Shown here piece by piece: positions 1-7,816 of a stretch of DNA of 14,631 nt. Made by a program: the position numbers and the translations under genes. The stretch's first letter is position 1. Each line of letters starts with the position of its first letter. The notes beneath the pieces were generated by a model that was not told where the DNA came from, searched no databases, and saw only the letters and a program-made list of their open reading frames with translations. Location of the stretch: positions 9,469 through 24,099 of the forward strand of contig DOCI01000305.1 of assembly GCA_003503535.1 (NCBI GenBank), read 5' to 3'. This stretch comes from Planctomycetaceae bacterium. Its GTDB lineage: Bacteria; Planctomycetota; Planctomycetia; Planctomycetales; Planctomycetaceae.

Positions 1-1043
1 ACCAGTGTATCATCAAGCATGCCTCGTAATTTAAGATCATCGAGCAGTGCAGCGACAGGGGCGTCAGTCGCATTGCAATTCGCGGTCAAATCGCGACGAT
101 GATTTTTATGCTGATCCCAACTGCCGTGATTGACTTCGATAAACCTCACCCCCGCTTCCGCAAAACGTCTGGCTAACAGGCACTGACGACCAAAATCGCT
201 GGGCTTGCAGGTTCCAATCTGTTCTGTATTCTGGCCAACACGATAACGCTCCAGAGTCGCTTTTGTTTCAGAACTCAAATCGAGTAAATCCGGAGCGGAC
301 ATCTGCATCCGGAAGCCGAGTTCCATCGATTCGATGACACTTTCGAGTTGCTGGTCCCCCGGACGCTCAAGCATATGTTGTTGATTCATTCGCTGAACGA
401 AATCGAGCTGCTTTTCTTTTGACGAATAGGGCAAATGCGAACTGGTGACATTACTGATGGTCGCTTGCGCCATACTTTCGCCGTTAACGCCGATGGGGGT
501 CCCATTATAAATCGAGGGGAGAAACGAACTGGAATAAACGGAACTTTTCGACGTGTTAAAACTGAGAAACCCCGGCAAATTCTGATTCTCTGTGCCGAGG
601 CCGTAAGTGATCCAGCTTCCCAGGCTGGGGCGTTCTCGCAGGCGGTCTCCCGTATGGAGTTGCAGGAAGGACTGGGCATGAATTGTCGTGTCGGCATGCA
701 TGCCATTGATCACGCACAAGTCATCGGCATGACGAGCAGTCTCGGGAAGCAACTCGGAAATAGGAAGTCCACTTTCTCCATATTGCTTGAATTCAAATGC
801 AGAGCCGGGATGCGGTTTGTCACCGGTTTGTGGTTTGTAATCGAACGTATCCATATGAGCCGGGCCCCCGCTCATGCAGAGGAAAATGACACGCTTAGCC
901 CGGGCAGGCAATTGTGGTGTCTTCGCAGAAAGACTTCTTCCCGAACTCTCAGCCTGAATGGGTTGCCCGCACAATGCCTGCAAAGCCAGATATCCAAAAC
1001 CACAGGAAACGGTTTGCAACATGCTTCGACGAGAATGTGTCAT
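1..1043 (-). CDS. DUF1501 family exported protein, C-terminus cut by window start
   Basis: The frame opens at ATG 1043-1041 on the minus strand and runs off the left edge; 347 complete codons are visible and no stop is reached. The N-terminus ([20 protein letters not shown]) has a twin-arginine-like SRRSML followed by a hydrophobic stretch, so Tat-type export is likely, as is common in this family. Family signatures seen are [16 protein letters not shown] near residues 55-70 and [13 protein letters not shown] in the last third, matching the sulfatase/alkaline-phosphatase-like DUF1501 core. Members are usually about 430-480 residues, so roughly 100 residues are missing. It lies 52 bases downstream of the DUF1553 gene in the same direction, the standard planctomycete pairing, and the two are probably co-transcribed. 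Function is unknown; a role in handling polysaccharides or sulfated substrates has been proposed for such pairs but nothing here shows it. Confidence 0.9.
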   Translation of the reverse strand, partial: MTHSRRSMLQTVSCGFGYLALQALCGQPIQAESSGRSLSAKTPQLPARAKRVIFLCMSGGPAHMDTFDYKPQTGDKPHPGSAFEFKQYGESGLPISELLPETARHADDLCVINGMHADTTIHAQSFLQLHTGDRLRERPSLGSWITYGLGTENQNLPGFLSFNTSKSSVYSSSFLPSIYNGTPIGVNGESMAQATISNVTSSHLPYSSKEKQLDFVQRMNQQHMLERPGDQQLESVIESMELGFRMQMSAPDLLDLSSETKATLERYRVGQNTEQIGTCKPSDFGRQCLLARRFAEAGVRFIEVNHGSWDQHKNHRRDLTANCNATDAPVAALLDDLKLRGMLDDTL

Positions 1044-1095
1044 AATGATGGCTCGATATCATATTCGTTTGAAAATGTATTGTCACATTGGCCAG

Positions 1096-3468
1096 CTAAT
1101 CAATGTAGCGAAACTCGTTCGTCATCAACAAAGACTGACAAAAACTGCTCCATGATTTCAACTCATTCTGGGTTTCTGTCTGAGTGAAATCGATCAATTC
1201 CAGAGAAGCCTGCATTTCATCGGCACTGGGACTTCGGCACAGGATCTTCTCAAAGGTAAGATTAACTCTTTCTGAGGAAGTTGTATCGGAATCCAAAAGA
1301 ACCTTCGCGAACTGTTCGGCTTGTTGAATCACAAAAGGATTATTGTAAAGATACAATGCCTGCCCTGGGACAATGCTGTCATCTCGTTTTCCCGTCACGG
1401 ACGTGAACTCAGGCAGATTAAATGCAGCCAGTTCTGGTGGAGGTGAATTTCTCAGATAACACAGGTAAACACTGCGATGCCGATTAGGCTGATGGAGATT
1501 GCCAGCCAAATTGACCAGTATATCTCGATGACGAATCAGCGATCCTTCTCCCGGAGTCATATCGAGTTGACCACTGAGTAACAGTATGCTGTCCCGAAGC
1601 TCTTCGGCGGTCAGCCTGCTGCGATTGTGTCGGGCCAGTAACTTGTTTTCCTCATCCCCTTTGAGAAGTTGAGAATCGACATTACTACTCAGCTGGTACG
1701 TTCGACTCAAAATGATCTCTCGAATCATTTGCTTGACTGACCAGCCATTTTTCTGAAAGCGAATAGCCAGATGGTCGAGCAATTGAGGATGTGTAGGAGG
1801 TTCGCCATACTTACCAAAATCATCTGGAGTGCGGACGATTCCTTCGCCAAAAAGATGCTGCCAGATTCGGTTGACCATCACACGGGAAGTCAGTGGATGA
1901 TTCTCATGAGTCATCCACTCTGCCAACTGCAAACGTCCACTGGTAGCGGGATCAATTCCTAAATGCGACGCTTCATCAATTTGGCAAGCTGAAAGAAATC
2001 CCCGTGGAACGACCTCGCCCAGCTTTTTGGAATCTCCATTGATATTAATTTTGCAGTCGGCCGGTTCTTTATTATCTCGAACGCCCATCGCCAGTGGCGT
2101 TCCGATTTCCCATTTTGGTTTCGGAATCGCTTTCGGCTTGCCAGTATTCGACTCCAGCAGCACGACAGTTTCAACAAAGTCCTCTGGTGGCATAACCTTC
2201 TCAGCCGCTTTCAATACATGCAGGTCGGTCGGCGGAGCTGTCAACTTTTCATTACCAGCCAGCCCCCACATTGTTTCGCTGCTGGTAAATAAGCCTGCCA
2301 TGGCGTAGTAGTCTCGGGTTGGTATCGGATCGAATTTGTGATCGTGACACCGGGCACAGGCAACACTGATGCCCATCAAGCCTCGTCCAACAACATCAAT
2401 TTGATCGGCGACGACATCCATGTCGAAATCGTTATTCATCGCCTTGGCAGGCTTAGCAGACAAGGCCAGAAAACCAGTCGCGATGAGATTTCGATCTCGA
2501 ATTTCAGGACTCTCAGCTGGCAGTAAATCCCCGGCCAGTTGTTCTTTCAGGAATTGGTTGTAGGGCGTATCCTGATTGAAGGATTCAATCACATAGTCAC
2601 GATACCGCCACGCATGAGGAAAAGTCGGGTTCCGGCTCAACCCATCATTTCCATTCGACTCGGCATAACGCGCCACGTCCAGCCAGTGTCTACCCCAGTG
2701 GACACCGAACTGAGGACTTGCCAGCAGCTCATCAACCGTATTTTCAACTGTGGTTTGTTTCTGTTTTTCAAAGTCCGCAACAAATTTCTCAATCTGTTTC
2801 AGTGTCGGAGGCAAACCGATCAAATCGTAATAGAGACGACGAATCAGAACTCGGGGAGAGGCTTCTTCGACTGGCGAAAACCCTGCAGATTCAATGAGTG
2901 CCAGTATGAATCGATCGATATCATTCCGAGGCCAATCGACTAATTTGACGTCTGGGACTTTGTGATCGACAACTGGCTGCAGAGACCAGAGGTCCGATTC
3001 CGTTTTCTCCTGCTTTGGAACTGGAGTCGCCTGAGGAATTCTCGGATCAGGTGCATTCCGGGAAACCCAATTCACAAAGTCGTTGATGATTGCTTCCGGA
3101 AGCGGTTCCTCGGGGGGCATTTCTGTGCCATCGTATCGCAGTGCCTGGATGATTAAACTTTCGTCCGGCTTCCCGTGGACCAGAGCCGGGCCTGATAGTC
3201 CTCCGCTCATCACGGTATCGCGAGTGTCGAGCCTTAAGCCGCCCCCCAGTTCTTCAGAATCAGCGGAGTGACATTCGTAGCAGTGCTTAACAAGGACGGG
3301 ACGTATTTTGTTTTCGAAGAAAGTCACATCTTCCGGAGAGAGGTCTTCTGCATTGAGAGTTGAGAGACTCCAGAGCGATGTGAGTAGCAACATGCCAATA
3401 AATGAGCGTATTCTCAATAATTGCACGGCAAGGACTTTATGGCAGGAGTAAACGGGGGGAGAATCCAA
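1096..3468 (-). CDS. PSCyt1/DUF1549/DUF1553 planctomycete cytochrome-domain protein
   Basis: About 790 residues. After a signal peptide ending near residue 40 (SLSTLNA) comes a PSCyt1 heme domain with CYECH at 63-67 and a possible Met ligand in [10 protein letters not shown] (Met117). The DUF1549 (PSCyt2) domain starts near residue 178 with [11 protein letters not shown] and contains a second heme-type motif, CARCH, at 371-375 followed by [13 protein letters not shown]. The C-terminal DUF1553 domain starts near residue 512 ([33 protein letters not shown]). The domain order is typical of Planctomycetota and the protein is probably exported. The start is uncertain: the outermost start is TTG at 3468, GTG at 3426 gives the best-shaped signal peptide (RIR followed by a hydrophobic run), and ATG at 3393 gives one lacking a charged n-region. 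No clear Shine-Dalgarno supports any of them. The DUF1501 gene follows 52 bases later. Biochemical role unknown. Confidence 0.93.
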   Translation of the reverse strand: MDSPPVYSCHKVLAVQLLRIRSFIGMLLLTSLWSLSTLNAEDLSPEDVTFFENKIRPVLVKHCYECHSADSEELGGGLRLDTRDTVMSGGLSGPALVHGKPDESLIIQALRYDGTEMPPEEPLPEAIINDFVNWVSRNAPDPRIPQATPVPKQEKTESDLWSLQPVVDHKVPDVKLVDWPRNDIDRFILALIESAGFSPVEEASPRVLIRRLYYDLIGLPPTLKQIEKFVADFEKQKQTTVENTVDELLASPQFGVHWGRHWLDVARYAESNGNDGLSRNPTFPHAWRYRDYVIESFNQDTPYNQFLKEQLAGDLLPAESPEIRDRNLIATGFLALSAKPAKAMNNDFDMDVVADQIDVVGRGLMGISVACARCHDHKFDPIPTRDYYAMAGLFTSSETMWGLAGNEKLTAPPTDLHVLKAAEKVMPPEDFVETVVLLESNTGKPKAIPKPKWEIGTPLAMGVRDNKEPADCKININGDSKKLGEVVPRGFLSACQIDEASHLGIDPATSGRLQLAEWMTHENHPLTSRVMVNRIWQHLFGEGIVRTPDDFGKYGEPPTHPQLLDHLAIRFQKNGWSVKQMIREIILSRTYQLSSNVDSQLLKGDEENKLLARHNRSRLTAEELRDSILLLSGQLDMTPGEGSLIRHRDILVNLAGNLHQPNRHRSVYLCYLRNSPPPELAAFNLPEFTSVTGKRDDSIVPGQALYLYNNPFVIQQAEQFAKVLLDSDTTSSERVNLTFEKILCRSPSADEMQASLELIDFTQTETQNELKSWSSFCQSLLMTNEFRYID

Positions 3469-3558
3469 TAAGCAAAAGCTTATCAGTCGCCGTTTGTCGA
3501 CTCAAGCCTAATCTGCCTGTGAAGAGGCATTCCAGCAGAATATTCCATTACACACAGT

Positions 3559-3585
3559 TGTAGGTCAGGCAGTGCCTGACCTACA
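3559..3585. repeat. Perfect 13-bp-arm palindrome (REP-like intergenic element)
   Basis: The arms TGTAGGTCAGGCA and TGCCTGACCTACA are exact reverse complements separated by a single G. The element sits in the 150-bp gap between the barrel gene (minus strand, ending at 3619) and the upstream end of the DUF1553 gene. On either strand it would form a very stable hairpin. No T-run follows it in the minus direction, so it is not a canonical intrinsic terminator, although it could slow polymerase or protect the 3' end of the upstream transcript. Its shape fits a dispersed REP/MITE-like repeat, and I have the impression that similar AGGTCAGGC palindromes recur between planctomycete genes, which cannot be tested in this window because only one copy is present. 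Nothing else is evident in 3469-3618. Confidence 0.8.
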
Positions 3586-3618
3586 GTTTATCGAACTGCA
3601 GCAACCATTGGGAATACT

Positions 3619-5334
3619 CTAGAATTTTGATTGCAGTTCGAATCGAATTCCATGTCCGGGATCGGAGGATTCCCGTTTAGAAGCGAAGGTATCCATGATA
3701 AAGAACCAGTGCTGATCGAGGGCTTTCTGATAGCGGATCCCAGTTGCGATCGCGGCATCGTTCGTGCCGTCTGTATCCTGCCGTCCGCCGATTTCCCAGA
3801 TAATCTGCTCGCGTGTATCGCAGAAGAATAACTGATAACCAAGGCTTCCGCCGATTACATTACTCGCATTGTTATCGAGTGGGGCACCATAGTTACCCAG
3901 ACCGGCTGCCGAAAACAGGAGGCCAGTTTGACCAAGTGGTCCACCTCCGAGTGGTCCCCGGGAGGCAGACGTAAACTGATCGATTCCCCAAAAGGTATTC
4001 AGGAAAATCAAATCATTTGTGTGATGCGGAGTCCACGAGAGTTGATGAAAGAGCAATTCTCCCTGACCAGCCAGATTTGTTTCTCCGTTTGTTGGAAACG
4101 AGGCGAGAATATGAGCGGAAGAGTTGTAGGTGTTTTCAAAGCCGTGAATTCGTTGAATAGCACTTAAGCCCATCACCGCCAGATCATCCGCTCCGCTATT
4201 CGACCAGACGTAGGCAAAGTCGGCATTGATGGTACTGGAACGAATATCGGTTTCTGTAAAATAGCCGATCATCTGATTGTCGTTACCAAGAACATTTGGC
4301 CCGGTGAGATTATCCCGATTAATATCATTCCAGGCATACACGAATGTGCCCCGATAATTGAGGATACCGTTGCCATTGAGTGTATTCCGCGTGATCGTCA
4401 ATGCGTCAATGCGATCTTCATTAATCATCAATCCCTGCTGAAAGGACATCGGCTGACGACCGACTGAAAATCCATAATCGAGTGCCCGGCGATCATATGG
4501 ATCCAGATACGGAAAGATTTCTCCAAAGTCGCCTTCAAAGAACAATGTCTGAATCTGATCGTTCAGGCCATCGAGTCCACTGCTGTTGCGGAAATCGTAT
4601 CCGGAAAATTGCCGGGTGCCGTTATTCTGTTCATCCAGTGGTCGCAATCCAAGCAGGACGCGTTCGGTGCCGGAGAGATTTAATTGTGTAAACAAATCCA
4701 GGCGATTGGCCCACTCGGTTACATCCGGTGAGACACCGTTTTCAAAATGATTGATACCCGTTCTAAATGTACCAAACACCCACAACGAAGGTCGCCAGAT
4801 TGCACCAGTCGGAGTGACAATTCCCTGTCGCAAAAATCCAGGAGCGAGAAACTCTTCATTGAGTTCCAGCAACAAAGGAGGTCTGTCCGGCACAGGCTGA
4901 ATGCCAATGGCGTGTCGGTCCAAACCTGTATGAGGTTCGACATGTTCTGAACAGAGGAGATGCTCGAACAGATGAGCCATGGGTTCGGCGGGGGATTCCA
5001 GTGCATGAAGAAAGCCTTCGCTCAGCTCCGAGAACAAAGGAGGTTCTTCTTCGACGACAGAATGATCGTATTGAACCGGGGGAGCAAACGGACTGATGCT
5101 GCCCGGTCCCGAATAATAATGAAAATCGTGGAGTTGGAATTCTTCATCAGGAATGATTAATTCGCTGGCACTTTCTGGAGGTAGTGGGAGAGGCAAGAGT
5201 TCCAGAGAATCCTCAGCGATAATATTCGACTGTAAAATCGAGATCACCAGGCAGCAACCACAGCCGCGCAGCATTACACTCAACGCTAATTTGCGAAAGC
5301 CATTATTCCATTTCTGAGTATCTCGTCGATTCAT
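3619..5334 (-). CDS. Predicted outer-membrane beta-barrel (porin-like) protein
   Basis: From ATG 5334 the product is 571 residues; an in-frame ATG at 5370 would add 12 residues and overlap the preceding stop. I chose 5334 because it lies 8 bases after that stop (5343-5345) and gives a cleaner signal peptide: a charged MNRRDTQKW start, then a hydrophobic stretch with an unusual GCGCC. A proline- and acid-rich linker of about 130 residues follows. From about residue 180 the protein alternates aromatic and polar residues as in beta strands, with repeated GxxxY/F patterns and a barrel-like segment GFSVGRQPMSFQQGLMINED similar in style to AlgE/alginate-export-type porins. It ends in FELQSKF, with the terminal Phe typical of outer-membrane barrels. 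The linker repeats a 12-residue motif: PPLFSELSEGFL (bases 5008-5043) and PPLLLELNEEFL (4846-4881). Tight coupling to the pentaheme cytochrome suggests a joint role, possibly a porin-cytochrome conduit (inference). It has no heme motif. Confidence 0.75.
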   Translation of the reverse strand: MNRRDTQKWNNGFRKLALSVMLRGCGCCLVISILQSNIIAEDSLELLPLPLPPESASELIIPDEEFQLHDFHYYSGPGSISPFAPPVQYDHSVVEEEPPLFSELSEGFLHALESPAEPMAHLFEHLLCSEHVEPHTGLDRHAIGIQPVPDRPPLLLELNEEFLAPGFLRQGIVTPTGAIWRPSLWVFGTFRTGINHFENGVSPDVTEWANRLDLFTQLNLSGTERVLLGLRPLDEQNNGTRQFSGYDFRNSSGLDGLNDQIQTLFFEGDFGEIFPYLDPYDRRALDYGFSVGRQPMSFQQGLMINEDRIDALTITRNTLNGNGILNYRGTFVYAWNDINRDNLTGPNVLGNDNQMIGYFTETDIRSSTINADFAYVWSNSGADDLAVMGLSAIQRIHGFENTYNSSAHILASFPTNGETNLAGQGELLFHQLSWTPHHTNDLIFLNTFWGIDQFTSASRGPLGGGPLGQTGLLFSAAGLGNYGAPLDNNASNVIGGSLGYQLFFCDTREQIIWEIGGRQDTDGTNDAAIATGIRYQKALDQHWFFIMDTFASKRESSDPGHGIRFELQSKF

Positions 5335-5342
5335 AGATAGAA

Positions 5343-7280
5343 CTATTTCACCTGCACCTGTTTGATGCATTCATGCAAAACCAGATGCCCTTCAACGACA
5401 CCTCGCGCCACTTCGCTGGCACTCATACAGTAATCAAATCCGACATCTGAGATTTCATGAACAAGATTGACGGGAACCATTCCGGCTATCAATTGCACTC
5501 GAACCGTATACGTCCCACACCCCTGCATCTGATGTCGTCCCAGTTCATAATGACCACGTGTGATTCCATAAACTTCGATATTCTGCTTATGCTTTCTGGC
5601 TCCCTGAGGCCGACCGAGAACTGTGAAGGGGCGAGTTTCCGGGCGCGTATAGGGCAGGGGATCCAATGAGTAAGGCACATTGAGCACCTGTTCCCGTTCG
5701 CCTCCCCGAATATTTCGTGTGACAAAGCGAGACTGAAGTGAAAGCAGACTGCGATCCAATGGAAGTTCACCATTGTGGACATAGAGTGAATGACTGTCGC
5801 GAACATCGCCATTCGGGTCGAGATCGCCCGACTGGAATACGAGCCGTCCTTTGGGATCCCAGACATGCACTCGCAAAAATACAAGCCGTTCTGCATCAAA
5901 GCCAGTTGGCACTCCGTGCCCAGTTGTGCCGTTCATCACAGGAACTTTGAATTCAAGATGATCATCATCGCAATGCAGCACTTCAACATCGCCCAGCCGA
6001 TAGCCAACTCTCAGGAGATGTAAGCGGGCTGAAGTCGCTTCTGCAAGCAATTGATATTGGTCGTTCAGAATCTTACGGGCAGCAATTCGCTTTTGAGGAT
6101 TATCCCACGGAGCTGGAAAATGCCTGTTTGCAGAGACAGTTCGCTCAAACTCCGGTTTGCCCCAACCGGCAGCATCATCGAAACAGAGCCATTGTTTCAT
6201 TGTGGCGAGTCCGGTTTCCTGAACAACACTTTCAGTCGCCTTGTCAATCAAATCGACTTCGTACTTTTCTTTGATGGCATTCAGGTGGTGCGGAAACAAT
6301 CCTCGATGAATGATGGAATAATCCGGCCCGATCATCATGTGATTGGAATGCTTACGGGGCGGGGTGGCAGTGTTCCCGACAATTGCAGCCGGACCATAGG
6401 TGTACCCCTTGGCCTCGCCCGGAACTTTGCCCATATGACAATCCTGGCAGTTCTGACCATCAACCAGAGCAGCGGGGGAATGCTTAAATTCCGAAAACGC
6501 ATCTTCGAGCCGGAAGCCGTTTGGCGCGAATACGTCATGACATGAACCACAAAAACCAGGTGTCGTCAACTGGAAGAAGCGATACGATTTGGAGTGAATA
6601 TCACGTCCTCGAACATCAGGCTCTTCTCGGGTTTTCAAGACGCCGTAATGATCGGGATTCGAGAGAACTTTGTTCAATTCCCGACTACCAATCGGACCAT
6701 AAACTGCTTGATGAATATCTCCCGGCACCAACGCCTGTCGTCCCGAACCTTTCCCCCAGGCTTGATTAATTCGGTGACAATCCACACAAGTCACACCTTC
6801 CCGGGAAGTAGGATGTCGATGCAGATTGCTCATATTCATCGGCTCGTTGATCGCCATGCCAACTGGTGTATGACAACGAATGCAGAAATCTCCCAAAGTG
6901 CCATTATTGAGTTTGTTCAATTTATTCGACATCGCATTGAATACTGGACTCAACTGAGCATAGGCATGTGGTGATACTGACCACTCCCGATAATGCTGCG
7001 GGTGACAAACCGCACATTGCTTCGCAGAGGGGAAGCAATCATTCTTGAAGCAATCGGCATGCGCCTGGTCGATCGCCTGTTTAAGGACTTCATCTTTATC
7101 GCTGACGACATACTGAGCTAAAGCGGAATATTCCTGCTGCGATAACCCTTCAGAATCCTCTCCACCCGGCTGTGCAACAGCGGGTACAGAACCAGTCAGC
7201 AAGAAAACGAACGTGCACAAACCTGCCTTCCAGCAAGCAAATACACGAATCAGAGTCTTGTAATGAGAAATAGCCGTCAT
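5343..7280 (-). CDS. Exported pentaheme c-type cytochrome with C-terminal beta-rich domain
   Basis: From ATG 7280 the product is 645 residues; a TTG at 7295 would add five. ATG is preferred, with CAGG about 7 bases upstream. A signal peptide ends near the AVAQ after a 20-residue hydrophobic stretch. Five CxxCH motifs lie, counted from the TTG, at 94-98 (CAVCH), 138-142 (CIRCH), 170-174 (CVDCH), 249-253 (CGSCH) and 283-287 (CQDCH), with scattered His residues (H110, the HRH at 159-161, H272) as possible distal ligands. The heme half resembles the cytochrome c554 / multiheme superfamily. The second half is heme-free and contains NGTTGHGVPTGFDAERLVFL followed by an FQSGDLDPNGD-type stretch, a signature I associate with beta-sandwich domains of multiheme cytochromes in respiratory and extracellular electron-transfer bacteria. 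Four extra cysteines (C82, C87, C593, C623) could form disulfides. It leads a two-gene unit with the barrel gene. The redox partner or substrate is unknown; an oxidoreductase role is possible but no catalytic heme motif (such as CxxCK) is seen. Confidence 0.88.
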   Translation of the reverse strand: MTAISHYKTLIRVFACWKAGLCTFVFLLTGSVPAVAQPGGEDSEGLSQQEYSALAQYVVSDKDEVLKQAIDQAHADCFKNDCFPSAKQCAVCHPQHYREWSVSPHAYAQLSPVFNAMSNKLNKLNNGTLGDFCIRCHTPVGMAINEPMNMSNLHRHPTSREGVTCVDCHRINQAWGKGSGRQALVPGDIHQAVYGPIGSRELNKVLSNPDHYGVLKTREEPDVRGRDIHSKSYRFFQLTTPGFCGSCHDVFAPNGFRLEDAFSEFKHSPAALVDGQNCQDCHMGKVPGEAKGYTYGPAAIVGNTATPPRKHSNHMMIGPDYSIIHRGLFPHHLNAIKEKYEVDLIDKATESVVQETGLATMKQWLCFDDAAGWGKPEFERTVSANRHFPAPWDNPQKRIAARKILNDQYQLLAEATSARLHLLRVGYRLGDVEVLHCDDDHLEFKVPVMNGTTGHGVPTGFDAERLVFLRVHVWDPKGRLVFQSGDLDPNGDVRDSHSLYVHNGELPLDRSLLSLQSRFVTRNIRGGEREQVLNVPYSLDPLPYTRPETRPFTVLGRPQGARKHKQNIEVYGITRGHYELGRHQMQGCGTYTVRVQLIAGMVPVNLVHEISDVGFDYCMSASEVARGVVEGHLVLHECIKQVQVK

Positions 7281-7353
7281 TAAGAACCTGAACAAATAAA
7301 AAAAACGCGACTTGCCCCAGGCGATTCACATAGGATGGACAGGCGCAGACTGC

Positions 7354-7382
7354 AATATCGAAAAACAAAGAGTTAAAAGCAA
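7354..7382 (-). promoter_or_regulatory. Candidate sigma70-like promoter for the pentaheme cytochrome unit
   Basis: Read on the minus strand, TTGCTT (7382-7377) is followed after exactly 17 bases by GATATT (7359-7354). Each hexamer matches the sigma70 consensus at four of six positions. It would place the transcript start about 65-70 bases upstream of the cytochrome ATG. Planctomycete promoter consensus is not well defined and the region is AT-rich, so chance matches are likely. Confidence 0.25.
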
Positions 7383-7412
7383 AATCGGTATATTCAGATT
7401 TATAGCTGACTG

Positions 7413-7447
7413 AAACTCGATCATTAAATTTCGAGTTTGTATGATCG
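7413..7447. repeat. Nested inverted repeats, possible operator or attenuator
   Basis: Two overlapping perfect inverted repeats share sequence. AAACTCGA (7413-7420) pairs with TCGAGTTT (7431-7438) across 10 bases, and CGATCAT (7418-7424) pairs with ATGATCG (7441-7447) across 16 bases. Because the left arms overlap by three bases and the right arms are adjacent, the two stems are mutually exclusive. This could be a dyad operator for a dimeric regulator or a pair of alternative RNA hairpins. It lies just upstream of the candidate leftward promoter. Confidence 0.5.
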
Positions 7448-7747
7448 AAACGCCTCGCCCGCAAACTTTACCAGTTCGCCCCAAAGTGACGGGCTACGTG
7501 CTGGTCGTGAAATGTTGACTCAGTCTGACTGCATAAGGCAACCCTGGTGTCCGGTATGATTTAAACCATTTGACTTGTGCCTTTTGATGAATGATTGACT
7601 CGGTAGTTAACCGATGACTTCTCTCATTGATCAAAATGATTTCAATGTTCATTCGTGGAATAGCGGAACACAGCACGTTAAGTGAACTGGGAGATCTTGC
7701 TCTGGAAAACCGATAAGAGAGAGCAGCGGAATTAATTTTCATTTCAA

Positions 7748-7776
7748 TTTATAGTCAGTATTTATTAACCTATACT
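7748..7776 (+). promoter_or_regulatory. Candidate promoter for the plus-strand redox operon
   Basis: TATACT at 7771-7776 is a good -10 hexamer (five of six). It is preceded, after a 17-base spacer, by TTTATA at 7748-7753, a weak -35 (four of six). Transcription would begin near 7783, leaving a leader of roughly 30-35 bases before ATG 7817. No strong Shine-Dalgarno is visible before that ATG, which is common in planctomycetes. Confidence 0.35.
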
Positions 7777-7816
7777 TGTTATGAATTGAACTGTATCACT
7801 TACGACGTAACGATTT

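Larger units (their letters stand above)
7281..7816. other. Divergent intergenic regulatory region without a convincing gene
   Basis: These 536 bases separate the leftward cytochrome/barrel unit from the rightward redox operon, so both promoters should lie here. I see AT-rich tracts next to both gene starts, nested inverted repeats at 7413-7447, a TTGATCAA palindrome at 7627-7634 and a short CAGTC-T-GACTG inverted repeat in the 7520-7535 area. No tRNA-like cloverleaf or known riboswitch was recognised. A minus-strand frame at 7494-7742 (82 codons) has no recognisable domain and unconvincing composition, so it is not called as a gene. The spacing is generous for a genome whose neighbouring genes are packed, which suggests long 5' leaders or several regulatory sites. 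Confidence 0.6.

Noticed and set aside
435..1187. Long open frame on the plus strand opposite the DUF1501 gene
   Set aside because: It lies antisense to a gene with clear family motifs, runs through the gap into the DUF1553 gene and has no recognisable domain; a shadow frame.
6051..6545. 164-codon plus-strand frame opposite the pentaheme cytochrome
   Set aside because: It is antisense to the heme-motif region; the composition shows no domain and the minus frame explains the sequence.
7294..7306. A-rich tract next to the leftward gene start as a terminator tail
   Set aside because: In the minus direction it is a T-run just before the cytochrome start codon with no preceding GC-rich hairpin, so termination there makes no sense.
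7627..7634. TTGATCAA as a possible FNR/Crp site
   Set aside because: The half-sites touch without the four-base spacer of the FNR consensus and the flanks do not extend the dyad; a chance palindrome in AT-rich DNA is likely.
7494..7742. 82-codon minus-strand frame in the divergent intergenic region
   Set aside because: No domain, no ribosome-binding site and no repeat of composition seen in neighbours; the region is better explained as regulatory.
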